Below are positions 52,997-62,589 of a stretch of DNA of 64,000 nt, one piece after another. The notes under the pieces were generated by a model. It did no database searches. It saw nothing but the letters and a program-made list of their open reading frames with translations, and was not told the DNA's origin. Each line of letters opens with the position of its first letter. Position 1 is the stretch's first letter. Position numbers and translations under genes: made by a program. This DNA comes from Cognatiluteimonas lumbrici (GTDB lineage Bacteria; Pseudomonadota; Gammaproteobacteria; Xanthomonadales; Xanthomonadaceae): contig NZ_ML636798.1 in the NCBI RefSeq assembly GCF_006476065.1, forward strand, positions 1,252,207-1,316,206, read 5' to 3'.

Positions 52997-54442
52997 ATGA
53001 ACCTGCAATCGACCACGCCGGATACCGGCGACATCATCCGCGCCAGCGGCATCGGCTTCGGCACGAGTGGCGCGCGCGGGCTGGTGGAAGACCTGACCGA
53101 CGAAGCCTGCGCGGCGTTCGTCACGGCGTTCATCGCGGTGGTCTTGCGCAGGTTCCGGTTCGACCGGGTCGCGGTCGGCTGGGACCTGCGCCCCAGCAGC
53201 CCGCGGATCGCCGCCGCCGTCGTCGCGGCCATCCGCGCCGCCGGCATGGAAGTGGAGTGCTGCGGGATGTTGCCCACCCCCGCGCTGGCGCTGCACGCGA
53301 TGTCCCGGGGAGTTCCGGCGGTGATGGTGACCGGCAGCCACATTCCCTTCGACCGCAACGGCCTGAAGTTCTACCGGCCCGACGGCGAGATCGACAAGGC
53401 GGACGAGCAGGCCATCCTGGCCGCGGAAGTGCCGATGCCGGCCATCGTGCCGACGGGGTTGCCCGCCACCGACCCGGCCGCGACGGAAGCCTACGTCCGG
53501 CGCGCCCTCGGGTTCTTCCCGCGGGAGCTGCTGCGCGGAAGGCGCATCGCGCTGTACCAGCATTCCAGCGCGGCGCGGGACATCCTGGCCAGGATCCTGC
53601 GCGAGTTCGGCGCGGAGGTGCTGGAGCTGGGCCGGACCGACGGCTTCGTCCCGATCGACACGGAAGCGGTCGCGGAAGCCGACATCCGCCGCGGACGCGA
53701 CTGGGCCCGGGAACATGCCCTGGATGCGATCGTTTCCACCGACGGCGACGGCGACCGCCCGCTGCTCGCCGACGAGCGCGGCGAATGGCTGCGTGGCGAT
53801 ATCGTCGGGCTGCTGTGCGCGCGGCAGCTCGGCATCGATGCACTCGCGGTGCCGGTCAGCTGCAACACCGCCATCGAACGCTGTGGGGCATTCGAGACAG
53901 TGGTGCGCACCCGGATCGGGTCGCCCTACGTGATCGAAGCGATGGAAGGGCTGCGGGCCGATGGCCGCCGGGTCGCTGGCTTCGAGGCCAACGGCGGCTT
54001 CCTCCTCGGCAGTGCGATCGAATCGCCGAACGGCATGCTCTCCCCGCTTCCCACCCGCGACGCCGCGCTGCCCGCGCTGGCCGTGCTGGCGGCGGCCGCG
54101 CAGGCCGGCGTTCCGCTGTCGGCGCTGGCCGGCGACCTTCCCGGCCGCTTCACGGCGAGCGATCGCCTGCAGGAGGTGCCGGCCGGGCGCAGCCGGGAAC
54201 TGCTGGCCCGCTTCGGCGGTGACCCCGCGTCGTTGCTGGTGCTGGCCGGGATCGCCCCGGCGGAAGCAGCCGCGGTCGACACCACGGACGGCTTGCGGGT
54301 CACTGCCACGAACGGCGACGTCGTGCACCTGCGCCCTTCCGGGAACGCACCGGAACTGCGTTGCTACAGCGAGGCGGGCAGCGCGAGCGGGGCACGGGCC
54401 CTGGTGAACAACGTGCTGGCCACCTTGGCCGCTGGCGGTTAA
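52997..54442 (+). CDS. Phosphomannomutase (alpha-D-phosphohexomutase family)
   Basis: Predicted 481-residue enzyme interconverting mannose-6-P and mannose-1-P, or the glucose equivalents. The four active-site loops are present: the catalytic Ser loop [19 protein letters not shown] (S114), the metal loop [11 protein letters not shown], the sugar loop [11 protein letters not shown] and the phosphate loop [11 protein letters not shown], plus GTSGARG near the start. The sugar loop departs from the classic GEMSGH. The ATG at 52997 has GAGG six bases upstream. Its stop overlaps that of the convergent cysNC by four bases, and together with manC it would supply GDP-mannose. Confidence 0.92.
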   Translation: MNLQSTTPDTGDIIRASGIGFGTSGARGLVEDLTDEACAAFVTAFIAVVLRRFRFDRVAVGWDLRPSSPRIAAAVVAAIRAAGMEVECCGMLPTPALALHAMSRGVPAVMVTGSHIPFDRNGLKFYRPDGEIDKADEQAILAAEVPMPAIVPTGLPATDPAATEAYVRRALGFFPRELLRGRRIALYQHSSAARDILARILREFGAEVLELGRTDGFVPIDTEAVAEADIRRGRDWAREHALDAIVSTDGDGDRPLLADERGEWLRGDIVGLLCARQLGIDALAVPVSCNTAIERCGAFETVVRTRIGSPYVIEAMEGLRADGRRVAGFEANGGFLLGSAIESPNGMLSPLPTRDAALPALAVLAAAAQAGVPLSALAGDLPGRFTASDRLQEVPAGRSRELLARFGGDPASLLVLAGIAPAEAAAVDTTDGLRVTATNGDVVHLRPSGNAPELRCYSEAGSASGARALVNNVLATLAAGG

Positions 54443-56295
54443 TCCAGCGCCTTGAGCACGCGGTCCACCAATTCCCCCACGGTGGCGCCGACGGTGGAGA
54501 GCGTCAGCTCGGCGTTGAATGGCGCTTCATACGGGGAGTCGATGCCGGTGAAGTTGCGCAACTCCCCCGCCCTCGCCTTGGCGTAGAGGCCCTTGGCGTC
54601 GCGTTGTTCGGCGACCTCGAGCGGGGTGTCCACGAAGATCTCCATGAACTCCCCGTCCGCGAACAGCTCGCGCGCCATCCGCCGGTCGGCACGGAACGGC
54701 GAGATGAACGCGACCATCACGATCAGGCCGGCGTCCACCATCAGCTTCGCCACCTCCGCGACCCGGCGGATGTTCTCCACCCGGTCCTCGTCGGCGAAGC
54801 CGAGGTCCTTGCTGAGGCCATGGCGGATGTTGTCGCCATCGAGCAGGTAGGTGTGGTGGCCCATGGACACCAGCCGCTTCTCCAGCAGGTTGGCGATCGC
54901 GGACTTGCCGGCGCCGGAAATGCCGGTGAACCAGAGGCAGCGCGGCTTCTGCTGCTTCAGCGCGGCGCGCGCCGCCTTGTCCACGTCCATGTGCTGCCAG
55001 TGCAGGTTGTGCGCGCGCCGCAGCGCGAAGTCCAGCGTCCCGGCGGCCACGGTGGCGTTGGTCTGGCGGTCCATCAGGATGAAGGCGCCCAGGTCGCGGT
55101 TGTCGCAATAGCGTTCGAAGGGCACCGCCTCGTCCAGGTACAGGTTGCAGTAGCCGACCTCGTTGGTCTCCAGGTGCCGGGCGGCCAGCGCTTCCTGCGT
55201 GTTGACGTCCACCTTGTGCTTGATCTCGGTCACCTGCGCGCTCACCACCCGGGCCCCAATGCGCAGCCAGTACGAGCGTCCCGGCAACAGCGCTTCGTCC
55301 CCGAGGCACAGCACGTGCGCCGCGAACTGGTCGGCGACGTCGGGCGGGTTGGCCGCCGCAGCGATGACATCGCCCCGGCTGGCATCCACCTCGTCGGACA
55401 GGGTCAGCACCACCGCGCTGCCGGCCGGCGCCGCGGGCAGGTCGCCCTCCGCGGTGACGATCCGCGCGATCCTCGACCGCCGGGCCGACGGCAGCACCAC
55501 GACCTCGTCGCCGGGCCGCACCGTGCCGGCGACCACCGTGCCGGCGAAGCCGCGGAAGTCCTGGTCCGGCCGGCAAACCCACTGCACCGGCATCCGGAAC
55601 GCATCCGTGTCCGCCGGCGGCTCGAGCTCGACGCCTTCCAGGTACTCGAGCAGGCTCCCGCCCTCGTGCCATGGCATGGCCGGGGAGCGCACGGTCACGT
55701 TGTCGCCCTTCAGCGCGGAGATCGGGATGCTGGCGACGTGGGCGAACCCGAGGCTGCGCGCCAGCGCCTCGTACTCGCCAGCGATGCGGCGGAACACGTC
55801 CCTGTCGTAGCCCACCATGTCCATCTTGTTGACCGCCAGCAGGACATGGCGGACACCCAGCAACGAAGCGATGTAGCTGTGCCGGCGGGTCTGCGTCAGC
55901 AGGCCCTTGCGCGCATCCACCAGCACCACCGCCAACTGGGCGGTGGAGGCGCCGGTGGCCATGTTGCGCGTGTACTGCTCGTGCCCCGGGCAGTCGGCGA
56001 CGATGAAGCGCCGGCGCGCGGTGCCGAAGAAGCGGTAGGCGACGTCGATGGTAATGCCCTGCTCGCGCTCCGCGGCCAGCCCGTCCAGCAACAGCGCGTA
56101 GTCGATCCCCTCGCCCTGGGTTCCATGTCGTTTGCTGTCCGCTTCGAGCGCCGCCCGCTGGTCGTCCGGCAGCCGCGTGTCGTACAGCAGGCGGCCGATC
56201 AACGTGCTCTTGCCGTCGTCCACGCTGCCGCAGGTGATGAAGCGCAGCAGGTCGGCCGACTCGTACTCCCGCAGGTAGCCGGCGAGGGCATCCAT
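54439..56295 (-). CDS. cysNC: Bifunctional sulfate adenylyltransferase subunit 1/adenylylsulfate kinase
   Basis: Predicted 618-residue CysN-CysC fusion. The CysN part (residues 1-430) is an EF-Tu-like GTPase with GSVDDGKST at 23-31, [17 protein letters not shown] near 101 and NKMD near 156. It drives ATP sulfurylase. The CysC part (about 445-618) is APS kinase with P-loop [12 protein letters not shown] at about 458, and [15 protein letters not shown]. The product is PAPS, used in sulfate reduction or by sulfotransferases. NodQ of rhizobia has the same fusion. Its ATG overlaps the cysD stop. No cysH, cysI or cysJ is next to it. Confidence 0.96.
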   Translation of the reverse strand: MDALAGYLREYESADLLRFITCGSVDDGKSTLIGRLLYDTRLPDDQRAALEADSKRHGTQGEGIDYALLLDGLAAEREQGITIDVAYRFFGTARRRFIVADCPGHEQYTRNMATGASTAQLAVVLVDARKGLLTQTRRHSYIASLLGVRHVLLAVNKMDMVGYDRDVFRRIAGEYEALARSLGFAHVASIPISALKGDNVTVRSPAMPWHEGGSLLEYLEGVELEPPADTDAFRMPVQWVCRPDQDFRGFAGTVVAGTVRPGDEVVVLPSARRSRIARIVTAEGDLPAAPAGSAVVLTLSDEVDASRGDVIAAAANPPDVADQFAAHVLCLGDEALLPGRSYWLRIGARVVSAQVTEIKHKVDVNTQEALAARHLETNEVGYCNLYLDEAVPFERYCDNRDLGAFILMDRQTNATVAAGTLDFALRRAHNLHWQHMDVDKAARAALKQQKPRCLWFTGISGAGKSAIANLLEKRLVSMGHHTYLLDGDNIRHGLSKDLGFADEDRVENIRRVAEVAKLMVDAGLIVMVAFISPFRADRRMARELFADGEFMEIFVDTPLEVAEQRDAKGLYAKARAGELRNFTGIDSPYEAPFNAELTLSTVGATVGELVDRVLKALD

Positions 56296-57212
56296 CAGAA
56301 GTAGCCCTCCTGTTTCTTCTTCTCCATCGAAGCGGTCGGATCGTGGTCGATGACGCGCCCTTGCCGTTCGGAAGTCGTGGCGGCCAGCATCTCCGCGATG
56401 ATCTTCTCCAGGGTGTCGGCCTCCGACGCGATCGCCCCGGTCAACGGATAGCAGCCGAGCGTGCGGAAGCGCACCTTGCGCAGCACAGGGCGTTCGCCGT
56501 CGCGCAGCGGCAGGCGCTCGTCGTCCACCATGATCAGCGCCCCGTCGCGCTCGACCACGGGGCGTTCGCGCGCCAGGTAGAGCGACGGCACCGGGATCCG
56601 CTCGCGCAGGATGTACAGCCAGACGTCGAGTTCGGTCCAGTTGGAGAGCGGGAACACGCGCACCGACTCGCCCTTGCGGATGCCCGTGTTGTACAGGTTC
56701 CAGAGTTCCGGGCGCTGGTTCTTGGGATCCCAGCGATGGTGGTCGTTGCGGAAGGAGAAGATCCGCTCTTTTGCGCGCGACTTCTCCTCGTCGCGGCGGG
56801 CACCGCCGATGGCGGCGTCGAAGCCCCACTTGTCCAGAGCCTGCTTGAGCGCCTGGGTCTTCATCACGTCGGTGTGCACGGTCGCGCCGTGCGTGAACGG
56901 GCCGACGCCATGCGCGAGCCCCTCGGGGTTGGTCCAGGTGCGCAGCTCCATCCCGGTTTCCGCGGCACGCCGGTCACGGAACGCGATCATCTCGCGGAAC
57001 TTCCACGTGGTGTCCACGTGCAGCATCGGCATCGGCGGGCGCGCCGGATGGAACGCCTTCAGCAGCAGGTGCAGCAGTACCGAGCTGTCCTTGCCGACCG
57101 AGTAGAGCAGCACCGGGTTGCGGAAGCACGCCGCCACCTCGCGCAGGATGTGGATGCTCTCGGCCTCGAGCCGGTCGAGGTGGGAGCGGGTGGCGGCGGC
57201 CGCGTCGGTCAT
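56295..57212 (-). CDS. cysD: Sulfate adenylyltransferase subunit 2
   Basis: Predicted 305-residue catalytic subunit of ATP sulfurylase, an N-type ATP pyrophosphatase, forming APS from ATP and sulfate. The PP-loop is [20 protein letters not shown]. Other segments are [12 protein letters not shown]-type ([15 protein letters not shown]), [19 protein letters not shown] and [14 protein letters not shown]. The ATG at 57212 forms an ATGA overlap with the manC stop, so the operon order is manC, cysD, cysNC. NodP has the same role in Nod-factor sulfation. Confidence 0.96.
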   Translation of the reverse strand: MTDAAAATRSHLDRLEAESIHILREVAACFRNPVLLYSVGKDSSVLLHLLLKAFHPARPPMPMLHVDTTWKFREMIAFRDRRAAETGMELRTWTNPEGLAHGVGPFTHGATVHTDVMKTQALKQALDKWGFDAAIGGARRDEEKSRAKERIFSFRNDHHRWDPKNQRPELWNLYNTGIRKGESVRVFPLSNWTELDVWLYILRERIPVPSLYLARERPVVERDGALIMVDDERLPLRDGERPVLRKVRFRTLGCYPLTGAIASEADTLEKIIAEMLAATTSERQGRVIDHDPTASMEKKKQEGYF

Positions 57213-58621
57213 GATCGTCCGTAGACGTCCTCCAGGCGGACGATGTCGTCCTCGCCCAGGTAGCTGCCGGACTGGACCTCGATCAGTTCGACCGGCTCGG
57301 TGCCCTTGTTGCGCAGGCGGTGCACGCTGCCCAGCGGGATGAAGGTGCTCTCGTTCTCGTGCAGGTCGAACACCTTGTCGTCGCAGGTGACCTCGGCCAC
57401 GCCGGAGACCACCACCCAGTGCTCGGCGCGCTTGTGGTGTTTCTGCAGGCTCAGCGCCGCGCCGGGCTTGACCACGATGCGCTTGACCTGGAAGCGCTCG
57501 CCGGCGTCGATGGAGTCGTAGTTGCCCCAGGGCCGGTAGACCTTGCGGTGGAAGGCGTGCTCCTGGCGCCCGGACTGCTTGATGCGGTCCACGATGTGCT
57601 TGACGTCCTGGACCCGGTCCTTGCGCGCGACCAGGGTCGCGTCGGGGGTGTCCACGATCACCACGTCGTCGATGCCGATGGTCGCGATCATCCTGCGGTC
57701 GGCGGCGCGCACGAGGTTGTTGCGGCAATCGAGGGAGAGCACGTCGCCCTCGTGGCGGTTGCCGTCGGCATCGTGTTCGGCGGCCGCCCACAGCGCGGAC
57801 CAGGAGCCGATGTCGCTCCAGCCGCAGCTGACGGGGACCACGGCGGCGCGGGCGGTCTTCTCCATCACCGCGTAGTCGATCGAATCGCTCGGGCTGGCCT
57901 CGAACGCAGCCTTGTCGATTCGGATGAAGTCGAGGTCGCCCTGTGCGGCCTCGCACGCCTTGCGGGCCGCCTCGAGGATCGCGGGCGCGTGCGTGCCGAG
58001 TTCATCGAGATAGCGCCGGGCGCGGAACATGAACATCCCGGAGTTCCAGGCGTAGTCCCCTGCGGCCAGGTACGAGGTGGCCGTCTCCAGGTCCGGCTTC
58101 TCCACGAAACGCTGCACGCGGTAGCCGGCACCGTCGATCGCGTCGCCGCGCTGGATGTAGCCGTAGCCCGTTTCCGGATGCTCGGGCGCGATGCCGAACG
58201 TCACCAGCCAGTCCCCGTCCGCCAGCCGGGTGGCCTGCTCCACGGCCTGGCGGAACGAAGCCTCGTTCTCGATCAGGTGGTCGGCCGGCAGCACCAGCAG
58301 GGTCGCGTCGGGATCGCGGGCCACCAGGTGCAGCGCCGCCAGCGCGATCGCCGGCGCGGTGTTGCGGGCCACGGGCTCGAGCAGGATGCCGCCATGCGCG
58401 GAACCGATTTCCTGCAGCTGCTCGCCGACCATGAAGCGATGGTCCTCGCTGCAGACCACGACCGGCGGCTGCACGCCCGGCAGGCGGCCGGCACGCAGCG
58501 CGGTTTCCTGGAACAGGGAGCGGTCGCCGACCAGGGCCAGGAACTGCTTCGGCTGGTTGTGGCGGGATAGCGGCCACAACCGCGATCCACTGCCGCCGCT
58601 GAGAATGACGGGATGAAGCAT
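57209..58621 (-). CDS. manC: Bifunctional mannose-1-phosphate guanylyltransferase/mannose-6-phosphate isomerase
   Basis: Predicted 470-residue enzyme of the XanB/AlgA/ManC type, making GDP-mannose and isomerising fructose-6-P to mannose-6-P. The nucleotidyltransferase part opens [20 protein letters not shown] and has [10 protein letters not shown] and FVEKPDL. The C-terminal cupin isomerase has [34 protein letters not shown] and [16 protein letters not shown]. Start ATG 58621 gives the usual [10 protein letters not shown]. It heads the overlapping operon with cysD and cysNC. It is divergent from etfB, with 119 bases between. Confidence 0.95.
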   Translation of the reverse strand: MLHPVILSGGSGSRLWPLSRHNQPKQFLALVGDRSLFQETALRAGRLPGVQPPVVVCSEDHRFMVGEQLQEIGSAHGGILLEPVARNTAPAIALAALHLVARDPDATLLVLPADHLIENEASFRQAVEQATRLADGDWLVTFGIAPEHPETGYGYIQRGDAIDGAGYRVQRFVEKPDLETATSYLAAGDYAWNSGMFMFRARRYLDELGTHAPAILEAARKACEAAQGDLDFIRIDKAAFEASPSDSIDYAVMEKTARAAVVPVSCGWSDIGSWSALWAAAEHDADGNRHEGDVLSLDCRNNLVRAADRRMIATIGIDDVVIVDTPDATLVARKDRVQDVKHIVDRIKQSGRQEHAFHRKVYRPWGNYDSIDAGERFQVKRIVVKPGAALSLQKHHKRAEHWVVVSGVAEVTCDDKVFDLHENESTFIPLGSVHRLRNKGTEPVELIEVQSGSYLGEDDIVRLEDVYGRS

Positions 58622-58740
58622 CCTGGCCTCGTGGGTGTTCTGGGCAGCAAAGGATAGCCGAATGCACGGACGTTCCCCGCAGTTCGCTAGAATTGGCGGG
58701 TCGGCCGAGAAGGCCCGAGGCCCATGAGGATTCCCCAACG

Positions 58741-59493
58741 ATGAAGATCCTGGTCGCCTACAAGCGCGTGGTGGACGCCAACGTCCGCATCCAGGTCCGG
58801 CCGGACGGCTCCGGCGTGGTCACCGACGGCGTCAAGCTGTCGGCCAACCCCTTCGACGAGATCGCCCTCGAGGAGGCCCTGCGCCTGCGCGACAAGGGCA
58901 TCGCGACAGAGGTGGTGGTCGCCACCATCGCCCCCGCCGACGCCCAGGCGCACCTGCGCAACGGCCTGGCCATGGGTGCCAACCGCGCCATCCACGTGGT
59001 CACCGAGGCCGGGCAGGACGTGCAGCCGCTCACGGCCGCGCGCACCCTGCTCAAGCTGGTGGAGAAGGAACAGCCGGACCTGGTGATCCTCGGCAAGCAG
59101 GCCATCGACGACGACGCCAACCAGACCGGCCAGATGCTGGCCACGCTCTGGGGCCGCCCGCAGGCGACCTTCGCCTCGAAGCTCGAGGTCGCCGAAGGCA
59201 AGGCCACCGTGACCCGCGAGGTGGACGCCGGCCTGGAGACCCTGGAGGTCGCCCTGCCGGCCGTGGTCACCACCGACCTGCGCCTCAACGAGCCGCGCTT
59301 CATCAAGCTGCCGGACATCATGAAGGCCAAGAGCAAGCCGCTGGAGTCGGTGCCGTTCGCCGACCTCGGCGTGGAAGCCGGCCAGGGCCTGGAGGCCACC
59401 GCCTACGCGCCGCCGCCCAAGCGCAGCCGCGGAGTGATGGTGAAGGACGCGGCCGAACTGGTCGCGGCGCTCAAGCAGAAGGGGTTGCTGTGA
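58741..59493 (+). CDS. etfB: Electron transfer flavoprotein beta subunit
   Basis: Predicted 250-residue subunit of ETF, which accepts electrons from acyl-CoA dehydrogenases. It opens MKILVAYKRVVDANVRIQV and has NPFDEIALEEALRLRDKG, the AMP-binding-type DLVILGKQAIDDDANQTGQ and VTTDLRLNEPRF. A TAGAAT -10-like box lies at 58688-58693 upstream, and GAGGATT precedes the ATG. The stop overlaps the etfA start as TGATG. Confidence 0.97.
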   Translation: MKILVAYKRVVDANVRIQVRPDGSGVVTDGVKLSANPFDEIALEEALRLRDKGIATEVVVATIAPADAQAHLRNGLAMGANRAIHVVTEAGQDVQPLTAARTLLKLVEKEQPDLVILGKQAIDDDANQTGQMLATLWGRPQATFASKLEVAEGKATVTREVDAGLETLEVALPAVVTTDLRLNEPRFIKLPDIMKAKSKPLESVPFADLGVEAGQGLEATAYAPPPKRSRGVMVKDAAELVAALKQKGLL

Positions 59494-60431
59494 TGAAGGT
59501 ACTGATCGTCGCCGAACACCAGGACGGCAAGCTCAACGCATCCACCGCGAAGTGCGTGTCGGCCGCGCAGGCGCTGTCGCCGGAAGCCATCGACGTGGTG
59601 GTGCTGGCGGCCGATGTCGCCGGCGTGGCCGCCGAGGCCGCGAAGATCGCCGGCGTGTCCAAGGTGCTGGCCGTGTCCGATGCCGCCAACGAACACGCCA
59701 TCGCGCAGGTGCTGGCGCCGCAGGTCGCGAAGCTGGCCGAGGGCTACAGCCACGTGTTCGGCCCGTCCACCACCTTCGGCAAGGACCTGATGCCCTGCGT
59801 GGCCGCGCTGCTCGGCGTGCCCCAGGTCTCCGACCTGATGGCGGTCGAGGGCAGCCATGTGTTCAAGCGCCCGATCTATGCCGGCAACGCGATCGTCACC
59901 GTGAAGGCGCCGGAAGGCCAGGCCGTGGTCGCCACCGTGCGCACGGCGTCCTGGCCGGAGGCGGTCAGCGGCGGCAGCGCGACGGTGGAGGCGGTGTCGG
60001 TGGATGCCGAGTTGCCGACCCACACCCGCTTCGTCGGGCTCGCCGCCGGCAAGTCCGACCGCCCCGACCTGCAGAGCGCGAAGCGCGTGGTCTCCGGCGG
60101 CCGCGGCGTCGGCTCGAAGGAGAACTTCGAGATCATCTTCAAGCTCGCCGACAGGCTCGGCGCCGCGGTCGGCGCATCGCGCGCGGCCGTGGACGCCGGC
60201 TACGTCCCGAACGAGCTGCAGGTCGGCCAGACCGGCAAGATCATCGCGCCGGAGCTGTACGTCGCCGTCGGCATCAGCGGCGCGATCCAGCACCTGACCG
60301 GCATCAAGGATGCCGGCACGATCGTGGCGATCAACAAGGACGCGGACGCGCCGATCTTCGAGGTCGCGGACATCGGCCTGGTCGGCGACCTGTTCACGAT
60401 CCTGCCGGAGCTGGAGGCTGCGATCGGGTGA
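59493..60431 (+). CDS. etfA: Electron transfer flavoprotein alpha subunit
   Basis: Predicted 312-residue FAD-binding ETF subunit. The C-terminal FAD domain has [60 protein letters not shown] and [20 protein letters not shown], the classic family signature. ATG 59493 is used; an overlapping GTG at 59490 is unlikely. It forms an operon with etfB and is convergent with the GSCFA gene 22 bases away. Confidence 0.97.
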   Translation: MKVLIVAEHQDGKLNASTAKCVSAAQALSPEAIDVVVLAADVAGVAAEAAKIAGVSKVLAVSDAANEHAIAQVLAPQVAKLAEGYSHVFGPSTTFGKDLMPCVAALLGVPQVSDLMAVEGSHVFKRPIYAGNAIVTVKAPEGQAVVATVRTASWPEAVSGGSATVEAVSVDAELPTHTRFVGLAAGKSDRPDLQSAKRVVSGGRGVGSKENFEIIFKLADRLGAAVGASRAAVDAGYVPNELQVGQTGKIIAPELYVAVGISGAIQHLTGIKDAGTIVAINKDADAPIFEVADIGLVGDLFTILPELEAAIG

Positions 60432-60453
60432 TCGCGGCCGCACGCGTACCGGC

Positions 60454-61446
60454 TCAGGTTGCGGCAATGTACCTGTTCGAGAACGTCTGGATGACCTGCT
60501 CGACCACCGGCGGCGAGACGTGGACCTGGTCGTCCGCCCAGGTGATCGCCCGGGGCGAGTGCATCACCATCTCGTAGCTCGGGAAGTAGTCCACCCAGGC
60601 GAACCGGGCCGTCAACATCTGTGCCGCCACCCGCAACACCGCCTTGGAGTAGGTGTTGGCCATGATGACGTCGACGTCCGTGAAGGTCTGGCCGAGCGGC
60701 ACCGGCGAAACAGTGACCACGACCTTCACCTCCGGGTTCCGGGCCACGAGCTTCTCCAGCGCATCCGAGAGCACGTCGACTACCTGGTCCACGGTGGCGT
60801 TGAAGAAGCCGGTGGTCTTCCGTGCCGAATGCTTCATGGAACCGGCGTTGAGCCCGTTGAAGACCACCCCGCTTTCCATGTCGAACCACGTTTCAACGAG
60901 CCCCAGGGTCATGACCACGAGGTCCGCGGTCACGACGTCCCTGGCAAGGTCGTCCAGCTTCCGCCGAAGCGCCAGCGCCTCTTCGTAGGGCATGAACCTG
61001 GTGAAGCAGGTCTGTGGGTCGTACCACTGCCCCGGCTCCACCTCGATCAGCTGGGGGTCCGGCTCCTGCTCCAGTCCTCGCAGGATTTCCTCCGCCATCG
61101 AGTGGGCGTTGTACTTGTTCAGGACGGTGTTGTGGAACGGCGTGTTGCCGGTGTAGATGCCCTTGTCGATCTCCAGCTCGATCGTGGGCACGCGGAAGCC
61201 CTGGCGCTTCAGCGACCTTTCGACATTGCGCGCGAAACAGGAGCCGATCGTGTAGACCGTCGCACCCTTCTGGATGGTGAAGCGTGGCTTGTTCTCCACG
61301 ATCACCACCTCACCGGACTTCAGCCGGTTGCGGGCTGAAGCCGGGTCGTCGGCGGGCACTGCGTGGCTGGAGTAATTGCACCAGTAGCGGTGGGTGTTCT
61401 CCTTCCGGAATCTGGCGACCTCCGCGTAGGTATGGTCAGGGCGCAC
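60454..61446 (-). CDS. GSCFA-domain protein
   Basis: Predicted 330-residue protein with the motif [18 protein letters not shown] at about residues 64-81, which names the GSCFA family, an SGNH-hydrolase-like group of unknown activity. Other segments are [39 protein letters not shown] and [20 protein letters not shown], followed by [10 protein letters not shown] and [16 protein letters not shown] with a late His, fitting an SGNH active site. The start is uncertain: GTG 61446 with GGAG nine bases upstream, or TTG 61461. Either overlaps the upstream lipoprotein gene. It is the last gene of a minus-strand cluster with an FkbM methyltransferase, so glycan modification is plausible. Confidence 0.86.
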   Translation of the reverse strand: MRPDHTYAEVARFRKENTHRYWCNYSSHAVPADDPASARNRLKSGEVVIVENKPRFTIQKGATVYTIGSCFARNVERSLKRQGFRVPTIELEIDKGIYTGNTPFHNTVLNKYNAHSMAEEILRGLEQEPDPQLIEVEPGQWYDPQTCFTRFMPYEEALALRRKLDDLARDVVTADLVVMTLGLVETWFDMESGVVFNGLNAGSMKHSARKTTGFFNATVDQVVDVLSDALEKLVARNPEVKVVVTVSPVPLGQTFTDVDVIMANTYSKAVLRVAAQMLTARFAWVDYFPSYEMVMHSPRAITWADDQVHVSPPVVEQVIQTFSNRYIAAT

Positions 61447-61942
61447 TTGGCGCGTCTCCAACCACCCAGCTGAGCCAGACGCTTCCCTTCACGTCGTCGC
61501 CGGTCGGATTCTTCACCGGGTCCGTCGCCACCTTCACGAAGATCGCGGGCTGGTCCTGCTTGGTGAACGTCCCGCTGTATGGAAGGGCGGAAGGGGCATC
61601 GGCCTGCTCGTACCCGGCATTGAGCATCGTGTTGGAGACGCTGCTCCACACTTCGTCGGCGTTGCCTTCGAGGTACTCCAGGGACAGTCCGCGGCGGGGA
61701 GTGCCGTTGTCGTCCGCGTAGACCCGGTCCCTGGCGATGCGGAAGGGGAAGTCGAAGCGAAGCGAAGCGTCGGGCATCGGCGAGTAGAAGGCGTTGTCGA
61801 CGCATGGAGCGGCGGGGGCCTGCTCCGTGGCCACGCTCGCCGGCGAGGCAGCTGCATCGGTGGATGCCTGGTTCGCGGAATCATTGCCGCAACCGGCAAG
61901 CGCGATTGCCAGCAGGGTCGGAAGCAGGATCTTCTTGTTCAT
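61436..61942 (-). CDS. Small lipoprotein of unknown function
   Basis: Predicted 168-residue lipoprotein with a textbook lipobox: MNKKILLPTLLAIALAGCGN, Cys at residue 18. A low-complexity Ala/Ser linker follows to about residue 45, then a compact domain (ASLRFDFPFRIARDRVYADD, GLSLEYLEGNADEVWSSVS, NTMLNAGYEQADAP). I do not recognise the family. The pattern of strands plus a helix suggests a small alpha/beta fold. It overlaps the GSCFA start and follows the coiled-coil gene after 26 bases, so it belongs to the same transcript. Confidence 0.8.
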   Translation of the reverse strand: MNKKILLPTLLAIALAGCGNDSANQASTDAAASPASVATEQAPAAPCVDNAFYSPMPDASLRFDFPFRIARDRVYADDNGTPRRGLSLEYLEGNADEVWSSVSNTMLNAGYEQADAPSALPYSGTFTKQDQPAIFVKVATDPVKNPTGDDVKGSVWLSWVVGDAPSAP

Positions 61943-61968
61943 ACATCGTCTCCAGTGGGGGGAATGAT

Positions 61969-62589
61969 TCAGACATCCAGGGCTTGGCGCCCTTCCTTGC
62001 GACCGTACTCCACGAAATGCCAAAGCGGGTTCAAGCCCGCCGCGGCCACGTCCGGGTTGGCGCGCAGGTACGAGATGGTGTCGAAGGCCGGGCCGGGGTT
62101 GCGGCCCTCTCGCCAGCCGAATTCGCAATAGTGCTCTACGGGATCCATGCCAGCCTCGCGGACATCCCCGTACGAGGCCAGGTACCAGTCGGCATCGAAC
62201 CACTCGCAACTCCGGATCGCCGCGATCTCGGGCTTGGGCGCGGCCTTGCCGTCGCGGCCGCCAAGTGCTGCACGGAGCCGCCTCGCGAGCCTTCCGGCCA
62301 AGGAGCCGGAAGGCGCGGGAGCGCTCCCTCGGGCTGCGAGTTCGCGTTGCATGTGTGCCAGCTGCATGCGCAGCGCGTCGCTCTCCCTTGCCGCATCGTC
62401 CCTGGCGATCCGCGCCAACTGCAATTCCGCATCCAGGTCGAGGCAGCGCATGTAATGCAGCTCGAGCTCTTCCTGGACCTGGTGCAGTTGCTGCAGCAGC
62501 AGGCTGGCGTCCGCCTCGCCCTGCGCCCTGGTGGCGGCAGGGCGCCTCCGCCGGGAAGCCGAAGCGATCGCCTCCGTCTTGCCTTTCAT
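61969..62589 (-). CDS. Coiled-coil protein with two NPDV/EGR repeats of glycan-cluster type
   Basis: Predicted 206-residue protein with no signal peptide. Residues 25-90 form a coiled coil (LLQQLHQVQEELELHYMRCL, ELQLARIARDDAARESD). A basic region follows, then two repeats: FDADWYLASYGDVREAGMDP ... HYCEFGWREGRNPG and FDTISYLRANPDVAAAGLNP ... HFVEYGRKEGRQ. These F-D-YL-(N/Y)-DV-G-P-HY-G-EGR units occur in proteins of polysaccharide clusters, often next to glycosyltransferases and FkbM enzymes. The ATG at 62589 overlaps the FkbM stop as ATGA. Function unknown; a scaffold or acceptor-binding role is conceivable. Confidence 0.8.
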   Translation of the reverse strand: MKGKTEAIASASRRRRPAATRAQGEADASLLLQQLHQVQEELELHYMRCLDLDAELQLARIARDDAARESDALRMQLAHMQRELAARGSAPAPSGSLAGRLARRLRAALGGRDGKAAPKPEIAAIRSCEWFDADWYLASYGDVREAGMDPVEHYCEFGWREGRNPGPAFDTISYLRANPDVAAAGLNPLWHFVEYGRKEGRQALDV

